Positions 7,000 to 14,035 of a stretch of 14,770 nt of DNA are shown here, piece by piece. The DNA lies in NCBI GenBank assembly GCA_013286765.1, contig JABDFB010000053.1, positions 1 through 14,770 of the forward strand, read 5' to 3'. Position numbers and translations under genes: made by a program. The notes under the pieces are model-generated. The model was not told the origin of the DNA. It did no database searches and saw only the letters and a program-made list of their open reading frames with translations. This DNA is from Deltaproteobacteria bacterium. Its GTDB lineage: Bacteria > Bdellovibrionota > UBA1018. Each line of letters starts with the position of its first letter. Position 1 is the first letter of the stretch.

Positions 7000-7452
7000 A
7001 TGTCAAAAAAGGCACCCAAAATTAGCGAAATGAAACTCAAGCACTTTACGTATCCAGATCGGTTTGGGGAATGGCTCGGGTATCAATTGATCAAGGGCGA
7101 TAGAAAAAATCTGATAGCCGAAGCGGGACTCAAAATCAGAGAGGACCATCTGTCGCCGGCAAAACGAGTGCACGGCGGCGTAATTTCTGCTTTTCTGGAT
7201 TACGTTTGTGGAGCAGCTGTTTTTCTGACGCTTAGACCAAAAGATTTTTGCTCGACTGTGGAACTCAAAGTGAATTATTTATTGCCAATCGAACTGGGTG
7301 ACCAGCTTCGTGCTACCGCTCAGATTGTTTTCCGAGGAAGGCGCCTTTGTGTCCTTCAGTCGTTCGTTTATAGAAATGGGTCAAAGCAGCCAGTTGCCAT
7401 GGCATCCGCAACCTACAACGTCGTTGTTTCGAAAGAGATCGCTAATGGTTAG
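7000..7452 (+). CDS. Hotdog-fold thioesterase, PaaI type
   Basis: 150-aa cytoplasmic protein of the 4HBT/PaaI group, a usual length for the family. The signature VHGGVISAFLD (H58-G59-G60 to D67) forms the start of the long hotdog helix with its active-site loop. ELKVNYLLPI and AMASATYNVV are the typical later beta strands. Such enzymes hydrolyse acyl-CoA thioesters and act as dimers or tetramers. The substrate is not readable. It is the first gene of a tight plus-strand run ending with the FabG-like reductase, which suggests acyl-CoA or fatty-acid metabolism. Its stop overlaps the next start by 8 nt. The 110-bp gap to the divergent beta-barrel gene (6889) must hold both promoters. Confidence 0.88.
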   Translation: MSKKAPKISEMKLKHFTYPDRFGEWLGYQLIKGDRKNLIAEAGLKIREDHLSPAKRVHGGVISAFLDYVCGAAVFLTLRPKDFCSTVELKVNYLLPIELGDQLRATAQIVFRGRRLCVLQSFVYRNGSKQPVAMASATYNVVVSKEIANG

Positions 7453-7618
7453 TGGAATGATTGATGGTAATAAAGATCTACCCCCGGAACCGGAACACCA
7501 TGGTTCCATTTGGAAACATCCTTATTTGGTTTACGTGTTATTAACGGTTTTGCTCTTTGTTTTTCTAGTTTTTTTAGGCTGGCTGGCTTGGGATAACGGA
7601 TGGATTCCGCATCGCTAA
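7445..7618 (+). CDS. Small single-pass membrane protein
   Basis: 57 aa from ATG 7445, which overlaps the thioesterase stop by 8 nt (translational coupling). An alternative ATG at 7457 would give 53 aa. An N-terminal acidic/Pro part (DLPPEPEHHG) precedes one strong transmembrane helix (about residues 28-48, LVYVLLTVLLFVFLVFLGWL) and a short WIPHR tail. Family not recognised. Its placement between a thioesterase and a FabG-like reductase on the same strand suggests co-expression, but no role can be named. Confidence 0.65.
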   Translation: MVSGMIDGNKDLPPEPEHHGSIWKHPYLVYVLLTVLLFVFLVFLGWLAWDNGWIPHR

Positions 7619-7662
7619 ATAAATCAATCGATAAGAAGAAGTGAAAGAGGAGTGGATGAAGT

Positions 7663-8400
7663 ATGTCGCAGCAAGATCAAAAGAAGAAGGTCGTTCTCAT
7701 TACAGGTGGTTCACGGGGAATAGGCGAAGCTATAGTACAGAAATTTAAAAGCCAAGGCTGGTTGGTGGCAACCTGTGCAACCAGTGAGGAGCGGCTAGAA
7801 AAGAGCCTCGCGGATTTTCGTTTTAAATGTGATGTAAGCAAGGCCGAAGAAGTTAAATCTGGCGTAGAACAAGTGGTTAAGCGATTTCAGGGAATTGATG
7901 TTCTAGTAAATAATGCCGGTTTTGCAGATGATAATTCGCTAAAGCCGAATGCCGACAATGAGATTTGGAACAAAGTCATTGGAATAAATTTGAATGGCAC
8001 TTATTACATGTCCAAATATGCATTACATCATTTGCCGAACAATACAGGTCGAATCATCAATCTTGGGTCCGTTCTGTCGTTGAAAGGCGTGGGAGATGCG
8101 ATTGCTTATTGCGCCGCCAAACATGGTGTTCTCGGGCTGACTCGCGCGCTGGCAAATCGATTGGCAAAACGAAAAATCACAGTCAATGCCGTATGTCCAG
8201 GTTGGGTCAGGACCGATATGGCGAAGACTAGAATGGACGAAATCGGAATTGATGAAGAGGATCTCAAAACCAGTGTGCCATTAGGCCGTATAGTCGAACC
8301 CAGAGAAGTCGCAGACCTGGTTTATTATCTTGCCACGTCGGAAGGTGCTGCCATGATCACTGGTCAAGCCCTGACTATAGATGGAGGTTATCTCGCGTAG
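7663..8400 (+). CDS. Short-chain dehydrogenase, FabG-like (3-oxoacyl-[ACP] reductase type)
   Basis: 245-aa classical SDR. The cofactor motif TGGSRGIG spans residues 14-21, NNAG spans 83-86, and the catalytic triad elements S136 and YCAAK (Y149, K153) are present. PGWV and MITGQALTIDGGYLA close the fold as in FabG. FabG reduces 3-oxoacyl-ACP with NADPH in fatty-acid synthesis. Many FabG-like SDRs act on other 3-oxoacyl-CoA or alcohol substrates, so FabG identity is not certain. AGAGGAG (7646-7652) lies 10 nt before the ATG. The stop TAG shares its last base with the GTG of the next gene. Confidence 0.9.
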   Translation: MSQQDQKKKVVLITGGSRGIGEAIVQKFKSQGWLVATCATSEERLEKSLADFRFKCDVSKAEEVKSGVEQVVKRFQGIDVLVNNAGFADDNSLKPNADNEIWNKVIGINLNGTYYMSKYALHHLPNNTGRIINLGSVLSLKGVGDAIAYCAAKHGVLGLTRALANRLAKRKITVNAVCPGWVRTDMAKTRMDEIGIDEEDLKTSVPLGRIVEPREVADLVYYLATSEGAAMITGQALTIDGGYLA

Positions 8401-8627
8401 TGCTGCATCCAGTGGCAAAAATACTTATTATAATAGGAATTCTCCTAATTGTGGCAGGACTGATCTGGCAATTCGGGGGGAGATATCTCCCGTTGGGGCG
8501 CCTCCCTGGCGATATTTCTATTGAGCGCGAAAATTTTAAATTCTATTTTCCGCTGGCTACTTGTTTGTTGCTGAGTTTAGTTCTGAGCATTATTCTGCGC
8601 ATTCTTTTTTACCTAGGGAAGAAATAA
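8400..8627 (+). CDS. DUF2905 family small membrane protein
   Basis: 75 aa from GTG 8400, which overlaps the preceding TAG by one base, a coupled TAGTG junction. It has two transmembrane helices (about 7-24 and 49-70) around the hallmark segment GRLPGDISIERENFKFYFPL, typical of DUF2905 proteins. Function unknown. It is last in the thioesterase-SDR run and 23 nt before the first of the four exported paralogs, so read-through into that gene is possible. Confidence 0.85.
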   Translation: MLHPVAKILIIIGILLIVAGLIWQFGGRYLPLGRLPGDISIERENFKFYFPLATCLLLSLVLSIILRILFYLGKK

Positions 8628-8650
8628 AGGATCATGATAGAATTCTGGCA

Positions 8651-9910
8651 ATGATAAAAAAAATGACGGCTCCTCTCGTTGTTTTATTTATACTGATATC
8701 TTCCCCTGTATACTCCGGTACAAAAGCGAAGAGAGAATTGAAGAATCAGGTTACCACTACACAAGATTCCAATACATTGCTCTATGATGAACATAGCCTT
8801 GGAGGAAAAACAGAGGTCAGATTTAAGCCTATTACCCCGACAGGTCAGATTAAAAATAGAAATCTAAAAGATAAGATGACTTATGGTCTGACCGGATCCA
8901 CATACGTGAGAAATGTAATGCAGGAGGATGGCGCATCCCATTATGAATCTGTTAGCAAACAAAAAATATTTAATTACAAGCAAAAGTTCAGTTTGGCTGC
9001 GGCTCAAGTGGGCTATTCAGGGAATAAAAATAAAAGCAAGGTAGATGGATCTGCTGTGGTGGCAGTTTGTGATGGAATTCCCGACGGAGCCAGCAATTCG
9101 GGAGGACGCGTTGGTTTCGAGCATAAAAAAAAGATTTATGCTTTTTCACAACAGCTCTGTAGCGAAGCAGCTCAGATAATCAATCAGTATACTGATCCTG
9201 AAAAGTTGATCAAGGCATTGCCTGGTATTGTAAAGGAACTAAAAAAGAAATCAGGATCGGAAAATTCAACTCTTACTCTTGGCAAGGCATTTCCTGTCAA
9301 AAGTGGTTACAGGTATGTCGGGATAAATGTAGGTGATAGCGGTGTGATCGGAGTGCGACGAAATGACCAAAACGAGAGGCGGGACAAAAAAGGTGAGCGA
9401 AACGGAAAGCCTGTTTGGGAGTATTCCGAAGTATCTACGCCCTCAACTGGAGCAAAGCGGAACGGGATACGAGATATAGAGAACGTGTCCATTATTGACG
9501 CGAAAGACATAAAGAAAGGAACGGTATTAGTTGGCCTAACCTGGGAACCCTTTCAATCCGTAGGTAGTCAGGGAGCGACGCTCACTGGAAAATTGTTAGG
9601 GCAGCAGTCAAATCCTGCAACGATCGTCGAAGCTATTAGAGGCACCACAGTAGACAAAGCGCAGAAAGATAGAAAACAGAATATTTTGGGGTTGGATCCC
9701 CTCATAGCTGCGCAGAATCAGTGTCTTGAAGAAATTGAAGCTTCTGGCAAGAAGATAAAGGAATTCCAGAAAGGGGGAGCTGACTGCGGATTTCTGGAAC
9801 GACGTAATGAGATTAAGACTAATGAGCTAAGAGATGCAAAAGCTAAGATTCAAGAAAAGGCTGAGTCACAGGGTTCCGATTTTGTCGCAGTCGGAATTAC
9901 ACTTCCCTAA
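8651..9910 (+). CDS. Exported PP2C-like pseudophosphatase paralog 1
   Basis: 419 aa. I take ATG 8651 (MIKKMTAPLVVLFILISSPVYSG), not the far upstream ATG of the open frame, because it yields a Sec signal peptide and avoids overlap with the DUF2905 gene. The mature protein has an NTLLYD block (about 37), GLTGSTYVRN (about 78), GYSG then VVAVCDGIPDG (C140, D141), a conserved helix SQQLCSEAA, STLTLGKAF, then GINVGDSGVIGV (G228-D229-S230-G231) and GTVLVGLTWEPFQSVG (about 290-305). A charged helical stretch follows, and the end is QGSDFVAVGITLP (D410). The order and spacing resemble PP2C motifs DGHGG, GDSR, SDG and DNIT. This copy alone keeps the GDSG aspartate. The SDG aspartate is replaced (TWE). 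Assignment to a PP2C fold is inference. No strong ribosome-binding site is visible. Confidence 0.75.
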   Translation: MIKKMTAPLVVLFILISSPVYSGTKAKRELKNQVTTTQDSNTLLYDEHSLGGKTEVRFKPITPTGQIKNRNLKDKMTYGLTGSTYVRNVMQEDGASHYESVSKQKIFNYKQKFSLAAAQVGYSGNKNKSKVDGSAVVAVCDGIPDGASNSGGRVGFEHKKKIYAFSQQLCSEAAQIINQYTDPEKLIKALPGIVKELKKKSGSENSTLTLGKAFPVKSGYRYVGINVGDSGVIGVRRNDQNERRDKKGERNGKPVWEYSEVSTPSTGAKRNGIRDIENVSIIDAKDIKKGTVLVGLTWEPFQSVGSQGATLTGKLLGQQSNPATIVEAIRGTTVDKAQKDRKQNILGLDPLIAAQNQCLEEIEASGKKIKEFQKGGADCGFLERRNEIKTNELRDAKAKIQEKAESQGSDFVAVGITLP

Positions 9911-9988
9911 AATGGTACCCGCAATATAGTAGGCACTTAACGAGCGACTTTAGTTGGATATAAATACTAAGGAAATAGAAAAGCATTA

Positions 9989-10005
9989 ACTATTTTTGTT
10001 ATGGT
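9989..10005 (+). promoter_or_regulatory. Conserved upstream box of paralog 2
   Basis: ACTATTTTTGTTATG (9989-10003) matches the box of paralog 4 (12592-12606) at 14 of 15 positions, and both lie at the same distance from the ATG (29 nt from box start). It may be a promoter element; TATGGT would serve as a -10 giving a very short leader, consistent with the lack of a ribosome-binding site here. Confidence 0.45.
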
Positions 10006-10017
10006 AAAGTTCTCAAT

Positions 10018-11349
10018 ATGTTGGAAACACTGAGAGTGATTTTAACTTCTTCTATTTTTTCTATTGTACTGATCATAATTTCCGCTCCTGCCTACTCTGG
10101 TAGCAATTTAGCTTATTTATCGAGAATGAAAGCACGGAAGAAACCGGAACCTCAATTCGAAAAAGTCGGAGGTCTCAGAGATCAGACGATTACCGATAAG
10201 CAATCCAATACGCTGAATTACGACGTACACAGTTTCGAACGAGAATATAGTCAGGAAGTTAGATTTAGGCCGCTTTCTATGAAAAATAGGACGAATATCT
10301 TGGGCCTAGAGCCGGGGAAGATGCCTTACGGTTTGGTCGGATCTACTTACACAAAAAATATTGTTCAGAGAAACTATGGCAAAAGAGCTCTCTTCTATTC
10401 AGGAAGCGATAAGAAGAGACTAGAGTACAAAGAGAAGGTGAGTTTGCCTGCGGCACTAGTGGGCTATTCAGGAGGGGAGAAGCTTGCCAAACCCGACGGG
10501 GCAGTTGTAGCCGTCTGCGATGGAATTCCCGGCGATCTGAGTGGTTTGGAGGATCGTCAAAAAGAGGAACGCAGAAAAGCGAATTTTGCCTTCTCACAGA
10601 AGTTTTGTCGTGAAGCTGCGGATAAAATAAGTCGGTACACCGATCCTGAAAAATTGGAAGTCGACTTGCCCGGTATTGCCACGAGTCTTAGGGCAGCACA
10701 GGGAAAGGAGAATACGACTCTTACCTTGGGCAAGGCTTTTAGAAAAAAAGATGGAGGTTATACCTATATTGGCTACAATTTAGGTCAAAGCGGTGTGATT
10801 GCAGTATTGCCGAAATCAGACCGTAAAGTCGTGACGGTGTCTCCACCTAGTTCAGAGATGGATGGAATTCGGGGGGGCTTGGCTAGTAAAGCCAAGGTGG
10901 AGCTACCCGAGGGCACGGTCTTGGTAGGTGTAACCCGGGGAGCTTACGAAAACTTGGGTTTAAAGGCTGGTAAAGAGAACCATCAGCTCGAGATTACAGG
11001 GTCCGAACTTACTAAAACATTGCGAACAGAGCGCCTGGTGACTCCCCAGGTGGTGGTTGATTCCATAAAAAAAGTCACAGTAGAAAAGGAAAAAGAAAAG
11101 AACGCCGCACTGCAGAAACTCTGGGAAAAACGAAGTACTTTGCAGGGTGAAATTGCGAACGCCGAGGAAGAACTGAAGAAGCTCGCTTGTACTGGGGATC
11201 CGAATTGCGTCACTAATCGAGTAAAGAGGCAGGATTATGAAACTGAAGAGAAGAGTTGGAAAGAGGCTCTGGACGGTGTTGAAAAGAGGATCAGAGACAT
11301 AGAAGAGCAGGGTTCCGACTTTGCCGCGGTAGGGATTACGCTACCTTAA
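10018..11349 (+). CDS. Exported PP2C-like pseudophosphatase paralog 2
   Basis: 443 aa, the longest paralog. Signal peptide MLETLRVILTSSIFSIVLII ends ISAPAYSG. A longer basic linker (RMKARKK) precedes SNTLNYDVHSF. Core: GLVGSTYTKN; GYSGG; VVAVCDGIPG (D168); SQKFCREAA; TTLTLGKAF; YIGYNLGQSGVIAV (Q257 in place of the GDSR aspartate); TVLVGVTRGAYENLG (R307 at the SDG aspartate position). From about residue 350 a long charged coiled-coil hairpin (KEKEKNAALQKLWEK ... EEELKKLACTGDPNCV ...) has a Cys pair at its tip. The end is QGSDFAAVGITLP (D434). With two catalytic positions altered, metal-dependent phosphatase activity seems unlikely. It has its own upstream box and, 34 nt after its stop, paralog 3 in apparent operon. 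Confidence 0.75.
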   Translation: MLETLRVILTSSIFSIVLIIISAPAYSGSNLAYLSRMKARKKPEPQFEKVGGLRDQTITDKQSNTLNYDVHSFEREYSQEVRFRPLSMKNRTNILGLEPGKMPYGLVGSTYTKNIVQRNYGKRALFYSGSDKKRLEYKEKVSLPAALVGYSGGEKLAKPDGAVVAVCDGIPGDLSGLEDRQKEERRKANFAFSQKFCREAADKISRYTDPEKLEVDLPGIATSLRAAQGKENTTLTLGKAFRKKDGGYTYIGYNLGQSGVIAVLPKSDRKVVTVSPPSSEMDGIRGGLASKAKVELPEGTVLVGVTRGAYENLGLKAGKENHQLEITGSELTKTLRTERLVTPQVVVDSIKKVTVEKEKEKNAALQKLWEKRSTLQGEIANAEEELKKLACTGDPNCVTNRVKRQDYETEEKSWKEALDGVEKRIRDIEEQGSDFAAVGITLP

Positions 11350-11368
11350 AAAACGGTATCCGATGACC

Positions 11369-11376
11369 GGAGGGGA
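11369..11376 (+). promoter_or_regulatory. Ribosome-binding site that fixes the start of paralog 3
   Basis: GGAGGGGA ends 7 nt before ATG 11384. The earlier ATG (11363) would add seven residues before the signal peptide and lies upstream of this site. Paralogs 1, 2 and 4 lack such a site. Confidence 0.65.
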
Positions 11377-11383
11377 AATAACG

Positions 11384-12532
11384 ATGTTCCGGAAAAGTGA
11401 AGTGGCTGTTGTTCTTTCGTTTTTACTAATTTCGTCTCCCGCATATTCCGGGGGGAAAGGTAAAAAGGACGAACCGACTTTTAAAGCTGCGACCAGTACA
11501 GAAACAAACACTCTCAACTACGACGAGTACAAATTCGGAGCAAATGAAGCGGATCAGGAAGTTCGCTTTAAACCGCTCAATCTAGAGAACAAGTCAGCAA
11601 TGATGCGTGGTCCTGGAAGAGATCAGCGGCCGTATGGTGTTGCGGGATCCGTCTTTTCTAGAAACTATTCTCTGGAACAAAATAAAATGATTCGTCCCGG
11701 AGGGAAAGGAGCTCTCTACGCCGAAAAGCTGAGTTTGGCGGCAGCGCAAACAGGGTATTCGGGTGGAGGGATTCTCACTAAAACCAATGGCGCGATCATA
11801 GCAGTTTGTGACGGTGGGTTTTCTGACGAAGTACGCACAGAAGGTGGCAGAAAAACAGTTCATGATTCTTCCCAGAAAGCTTGCAGTCTAGCCTTGGAGA
11901 AGATCAATCAATTTACTGATCCTGACACCCTACGTAGTGCATTGAACGATATTATTGAAGAAATCGAAAAAGCAGTGCCTGGTGCAGAGAAAATATCTCT
12001 GACTTTGGGTAAAGCGTTTCGGCAAAAAGACGGGCGCTATCGATATGTAGGAGTCAATCTTGGCAGTAGTGGTGTCATTGGAGTTCGACAAGACAAGGGT
12101 GCAGTAAAAATAGAATCTATTTCTCCTCCAGTCTCTGGTCAATCGAAAACCTTTGATGTCACCGTACCAGCTGGGACCATTTTGACGGGGCTGTCTTTTG
12201 GAGCTTACGAATTTCTGGGGTACAAAGAAAAAGAAAATCGGGAGTGGGAAATCAATGGAGAAAAACTTGCTCAGAGATTGGGCGCTCAGAAGCTAAGCCC
12301 CCATATTGTTGTTGATGCCATAAAAACTATTACCGTGGAGGCTACGCAGAACTGTAGGCGTTTGAATGTCTATAAAGCTACTAAAGCAGATGAAGCAAGG
12401 GTCAAACGTTTAGAAGAATGCATTAGAGAACAGAGACCTGATCCCAAGTTCTTCAGAGAAACGCGCGAGGTCCTTGAGCGTCTTCAAACTCAAGGTTCAG
12501 ATTTTATGGCGATCGGAATCACACTGCCCTAA
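11384..12532 (+). CDS. Exported PP2C-like pseudophosphatase paralog 3
   Basis: 382 aa, the shortest paralog; start 11384 chosen from the GGAGGGGA site. Signal peptide MFRKSEVAVVLSFLLISSPAYSG. Then TNTLNYDEYKFG, GVAGSVFSRN, GYSGGG, IIAVCDGG (D143), SQKACSLAL, SLTLGKAF, YVGVNLGSSGVIGV (S228 at the GDSR aspartate position) and GTILTGLSFGAYEFLG (F272 where PP2C has the SDG aspartate). Its variable C-terminal helix segment is short and holds two Cys (QNCRRL, EECIRE). The end is QGSDFMAIGITLP (D373). It is the closest relative of paralog 4, with near-identical bases around the GVNLGSSG segment. It probably shares the paralog 2 transcript, since only 34 nt separate them and no terminator is seen. 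Confidence 0.75.
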   Translation: MFRKSEVAVVLSFLLISSPAYSGGKGKKDEPTFKAATSTETNTLNYDEYKFGANEADQEVRFKPLNLENKSAMMRGPGRDQRPYGVAGSVFSRNYSLEQNKMIRPGGKGALYAEKLSLAAAQTGYSGGGILTKTNGAIIAVCDGGFSDEVRTEGGRKTVHDSSQKACSLALEKINQFTDPDTLRSALNDIIEEIEKAVPGAEKISLTLGKAFRQKDGRYRYVGVNLGSSGVIGVRQDKGAVKIESISPPVSGQSKTFDVTVPAGTILTGLSFGAYEFLGYKEKENREWEINGEKLAQRLGAQKLSPHIVVDAIKTITVEATQNCRRLNVYKATKADEARVKRLEECIREQRPDPKFFRETREVLERLQTQGSDFMAIGITLP

Positions 12533-12591
12533 AGAGAGATGCTAGCTATTAGCGGGCCATCTAAAAAAGTAAGTCTAAAAAGTTAATAGAC

Positions 12592-12608
12592 ACTATTTTT
12601 ATTATGTT
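12592..12608 (+). promoter_or_regulatory. Conserved upstream box of paralog 4
   Basis: ACTATTTTTATTATG (12592-12606) mirrors the paralog 2 box in sequence and distance to the start. No good TTGACA-like -35 is seen at either place, so an alternative sigma factor or activator is possible. Confidence 0.45.
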
Positions 12609-12620
12609 ACCATTTCATTC

Positions 12621-13937
12621 ATGTTCAAAAAAATGGCAGTGACTACTATTCTTCCGGCTTTGTTGATTGCATTTCCTGGGTATGCTGGTAGCAAGCTTTC
12701 AAATCGGATTGCCACAAGTAGGGCAACGAATACTTTGAAGTACGATGAGTACAAGTTTGGCAAGGACGATGCAGATCAGGAAAGCAGATTTACGCCAATA
12801 AAATTAGGAAGTAGTGCTAAAATAAAGGGCCTTGATAAGGATCAGTTCCCTTACGGAATGGTCGGGTCTACCCATTCGAAAAACTATTTAGAGGAAAAAG
12901 CTGCAGATGGTAGGCTCCGGTTCCACCCGGTCTCGGAAACCATGCCTTCGCAATCCACCGAAAATCTGAATATGGTTGCTGCACAGGCTGGCTATAAAGG
13001 CGGGGGTTACTTCAAAGAAAAAGAAGCCAACGGAGCGATAGTAGCGATTTGTGATGGAAACGTTTCTGGTAGTGCCGCTGCCACAACAAAGCACAAAAAA
13101 GCGATTTATGATTTTGCACAAAAAGCGTGTAGTGAGGCAGCAAACAAGATAGGCAGGTTTACCGATCCAGCAGTCCTTGCGAAGGCATTGCCCGGCATAG
13201 TTAAAGAAATTAAGGCTATGCCAGGCGCAAAGAATATTAATCTGACCTTGGGTAAAGCATTTCTCTTATCTGATAATAGCTATCGATATGTTGGAGTAAA
13301 TCTTGGCAGTAGTGGCGTGATTGGAGTCCAGAACGGGAAGCGGGGTGTTGAAATCAGCACAGTATCGCCCCCTATTCCCGAGATCGGGGGAATTTTTTCG
13401 AATTCCAAGAATCTTGTTCCGATTTTTGAGAAGAGATTAAATGCCGGGACCATGTTGGTTGGATTATCTTTTGGGGCTTACGAATCTCTGGGGTTTACAG
13501 ATACGCTAAATCCGATGGAAGGCAGAAGAGAGAGGGAAATTGGCGGAGCTAAAATTGCTAGTAAGCTAAAAGGCGACACTCTAACTCCTGATAAGATCGT
13601 TAAGACAATAAGAGACGTTGCGGTAGAAAATCTACAGAGTCTTAGGAATGATAGAGTTAGTCAGATTAATAGTGCGCTAGGAGTCTCCGGAAGTCCTTGT
13701 GTCAAAGGTCAAAACTGCAAAAACACTGCTACTACAGACACACCTGAAAATGCTCTACTTGCCAACGAGAAACAAATACAAGCTTTTGAAACAAAAACTC
13801 GGAAGAGTCAGGATCGGACAAAAGCTTTTGAAGCAAGAGTGAATGAAGATCAGAATCGAAGAAATTCGTTGCGTGCGGTTAGAGATTTTGGCGAACAAGG
13901 CTCTGACTTCGCCGCCGTTGGAATAATGTTGCCCTGA
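12621..13937 (+). CDS. Exported PP2C-like pseudophosphatase paralog 4
   Basis: 438 aa. Signal peptide MFKKMAVTTILPALLIAF ends PGYAG. Then TNTLKYDEYKFG, GMVGSTHSKN, GYKGGG, IVAICDGN (D145), AQKACSEAA, NLTLGKAF, YVGVNLGSSGVIGV (S230 at the GDSR aspartate position) and GTMLVGLSFGAYESLG (F284 at the SDG aspartate position). The variable region (about 335-425) is the longest: a Cys pair (SPCVKGQNCKN), a Thr/Pro stretch and a basic coiled coil. The end is FGEQGSDFAAVGIMLP (D429). The N-terminal block DEYKFGKDDADQESRF is nearly that of paralog 3 (DEYKFGANEADQEVRF), pointing to a recent duplication of this pair. Only a conserved upstream box and no ribosome-binding site precede it. ATG at 12633 is a possible alternative start that would shorten the signal peptide. 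Confidence 0.75.
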   Translation: MFKKMAVTTILPALLIAFPGYAGSKLSNRIATSRATNTLKYDEYKFGKDDADQESRFTPIKLGSSAKIKGLDKDQFPYGMVGSTHSKNYLEEKAADGRLRFHPVSETMPSQSTENLNMVAAQAGYKGGGYFKEKEANGAIVAICDGNVSGSAAATTKHKKAIYDFAQKACSEAANKIGRFTDPAVLAKALPGIVKEIKAMPGAKNINLTLGKAFLLSDNSYRYVGVNLGSSGVIGVQNGKRGVEISTVSPPIPEIGGIFSNSKNLVPIFEKRLNAGTMLVGLSFGAYESLGFTDTLNPMEGRREREIGGAKIASKLKGDTLTPDKIVKTIRDVAVENLQSLRNDRVSQINSALGVSGSPCVKGQNCKNTATTDTPENALLANEKQIQAFETKTRKSQDRTKAFEARVNEDQNRRNSLRAVRDFGEQGSDFAAVGIMLP

Positions 13938-14035
13938 TTTAGCGTCACGCGCGAAAAATAGCAGGCTGATGACGCACTGCCTATCGAGCTGCCGCTAGCA
14001 TAAAGAAGGAATTCCAAAGAATTGTCGGATACCTT

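Noticed and set aside
6890..7015. N-terminal extension of the beta-barrel protein from ATG 7015
   Set aside because: No ribosome-binding site, charged and non-signal sequence, and overlap with the divergent thioesterase; TTG 6889 fits better.
8561..8650. Upstream ATG for paralog 1
   Set aside because: It lies inside the DUF2905 gene and would bury the signal peptide 30 residues in.
13938..14035. Hairpin after paralog 4 (GCGTCA/TGACGC) as a terminator
   Set aside because: Only a 6-bp stem with a 22-nt loop and no T tract.
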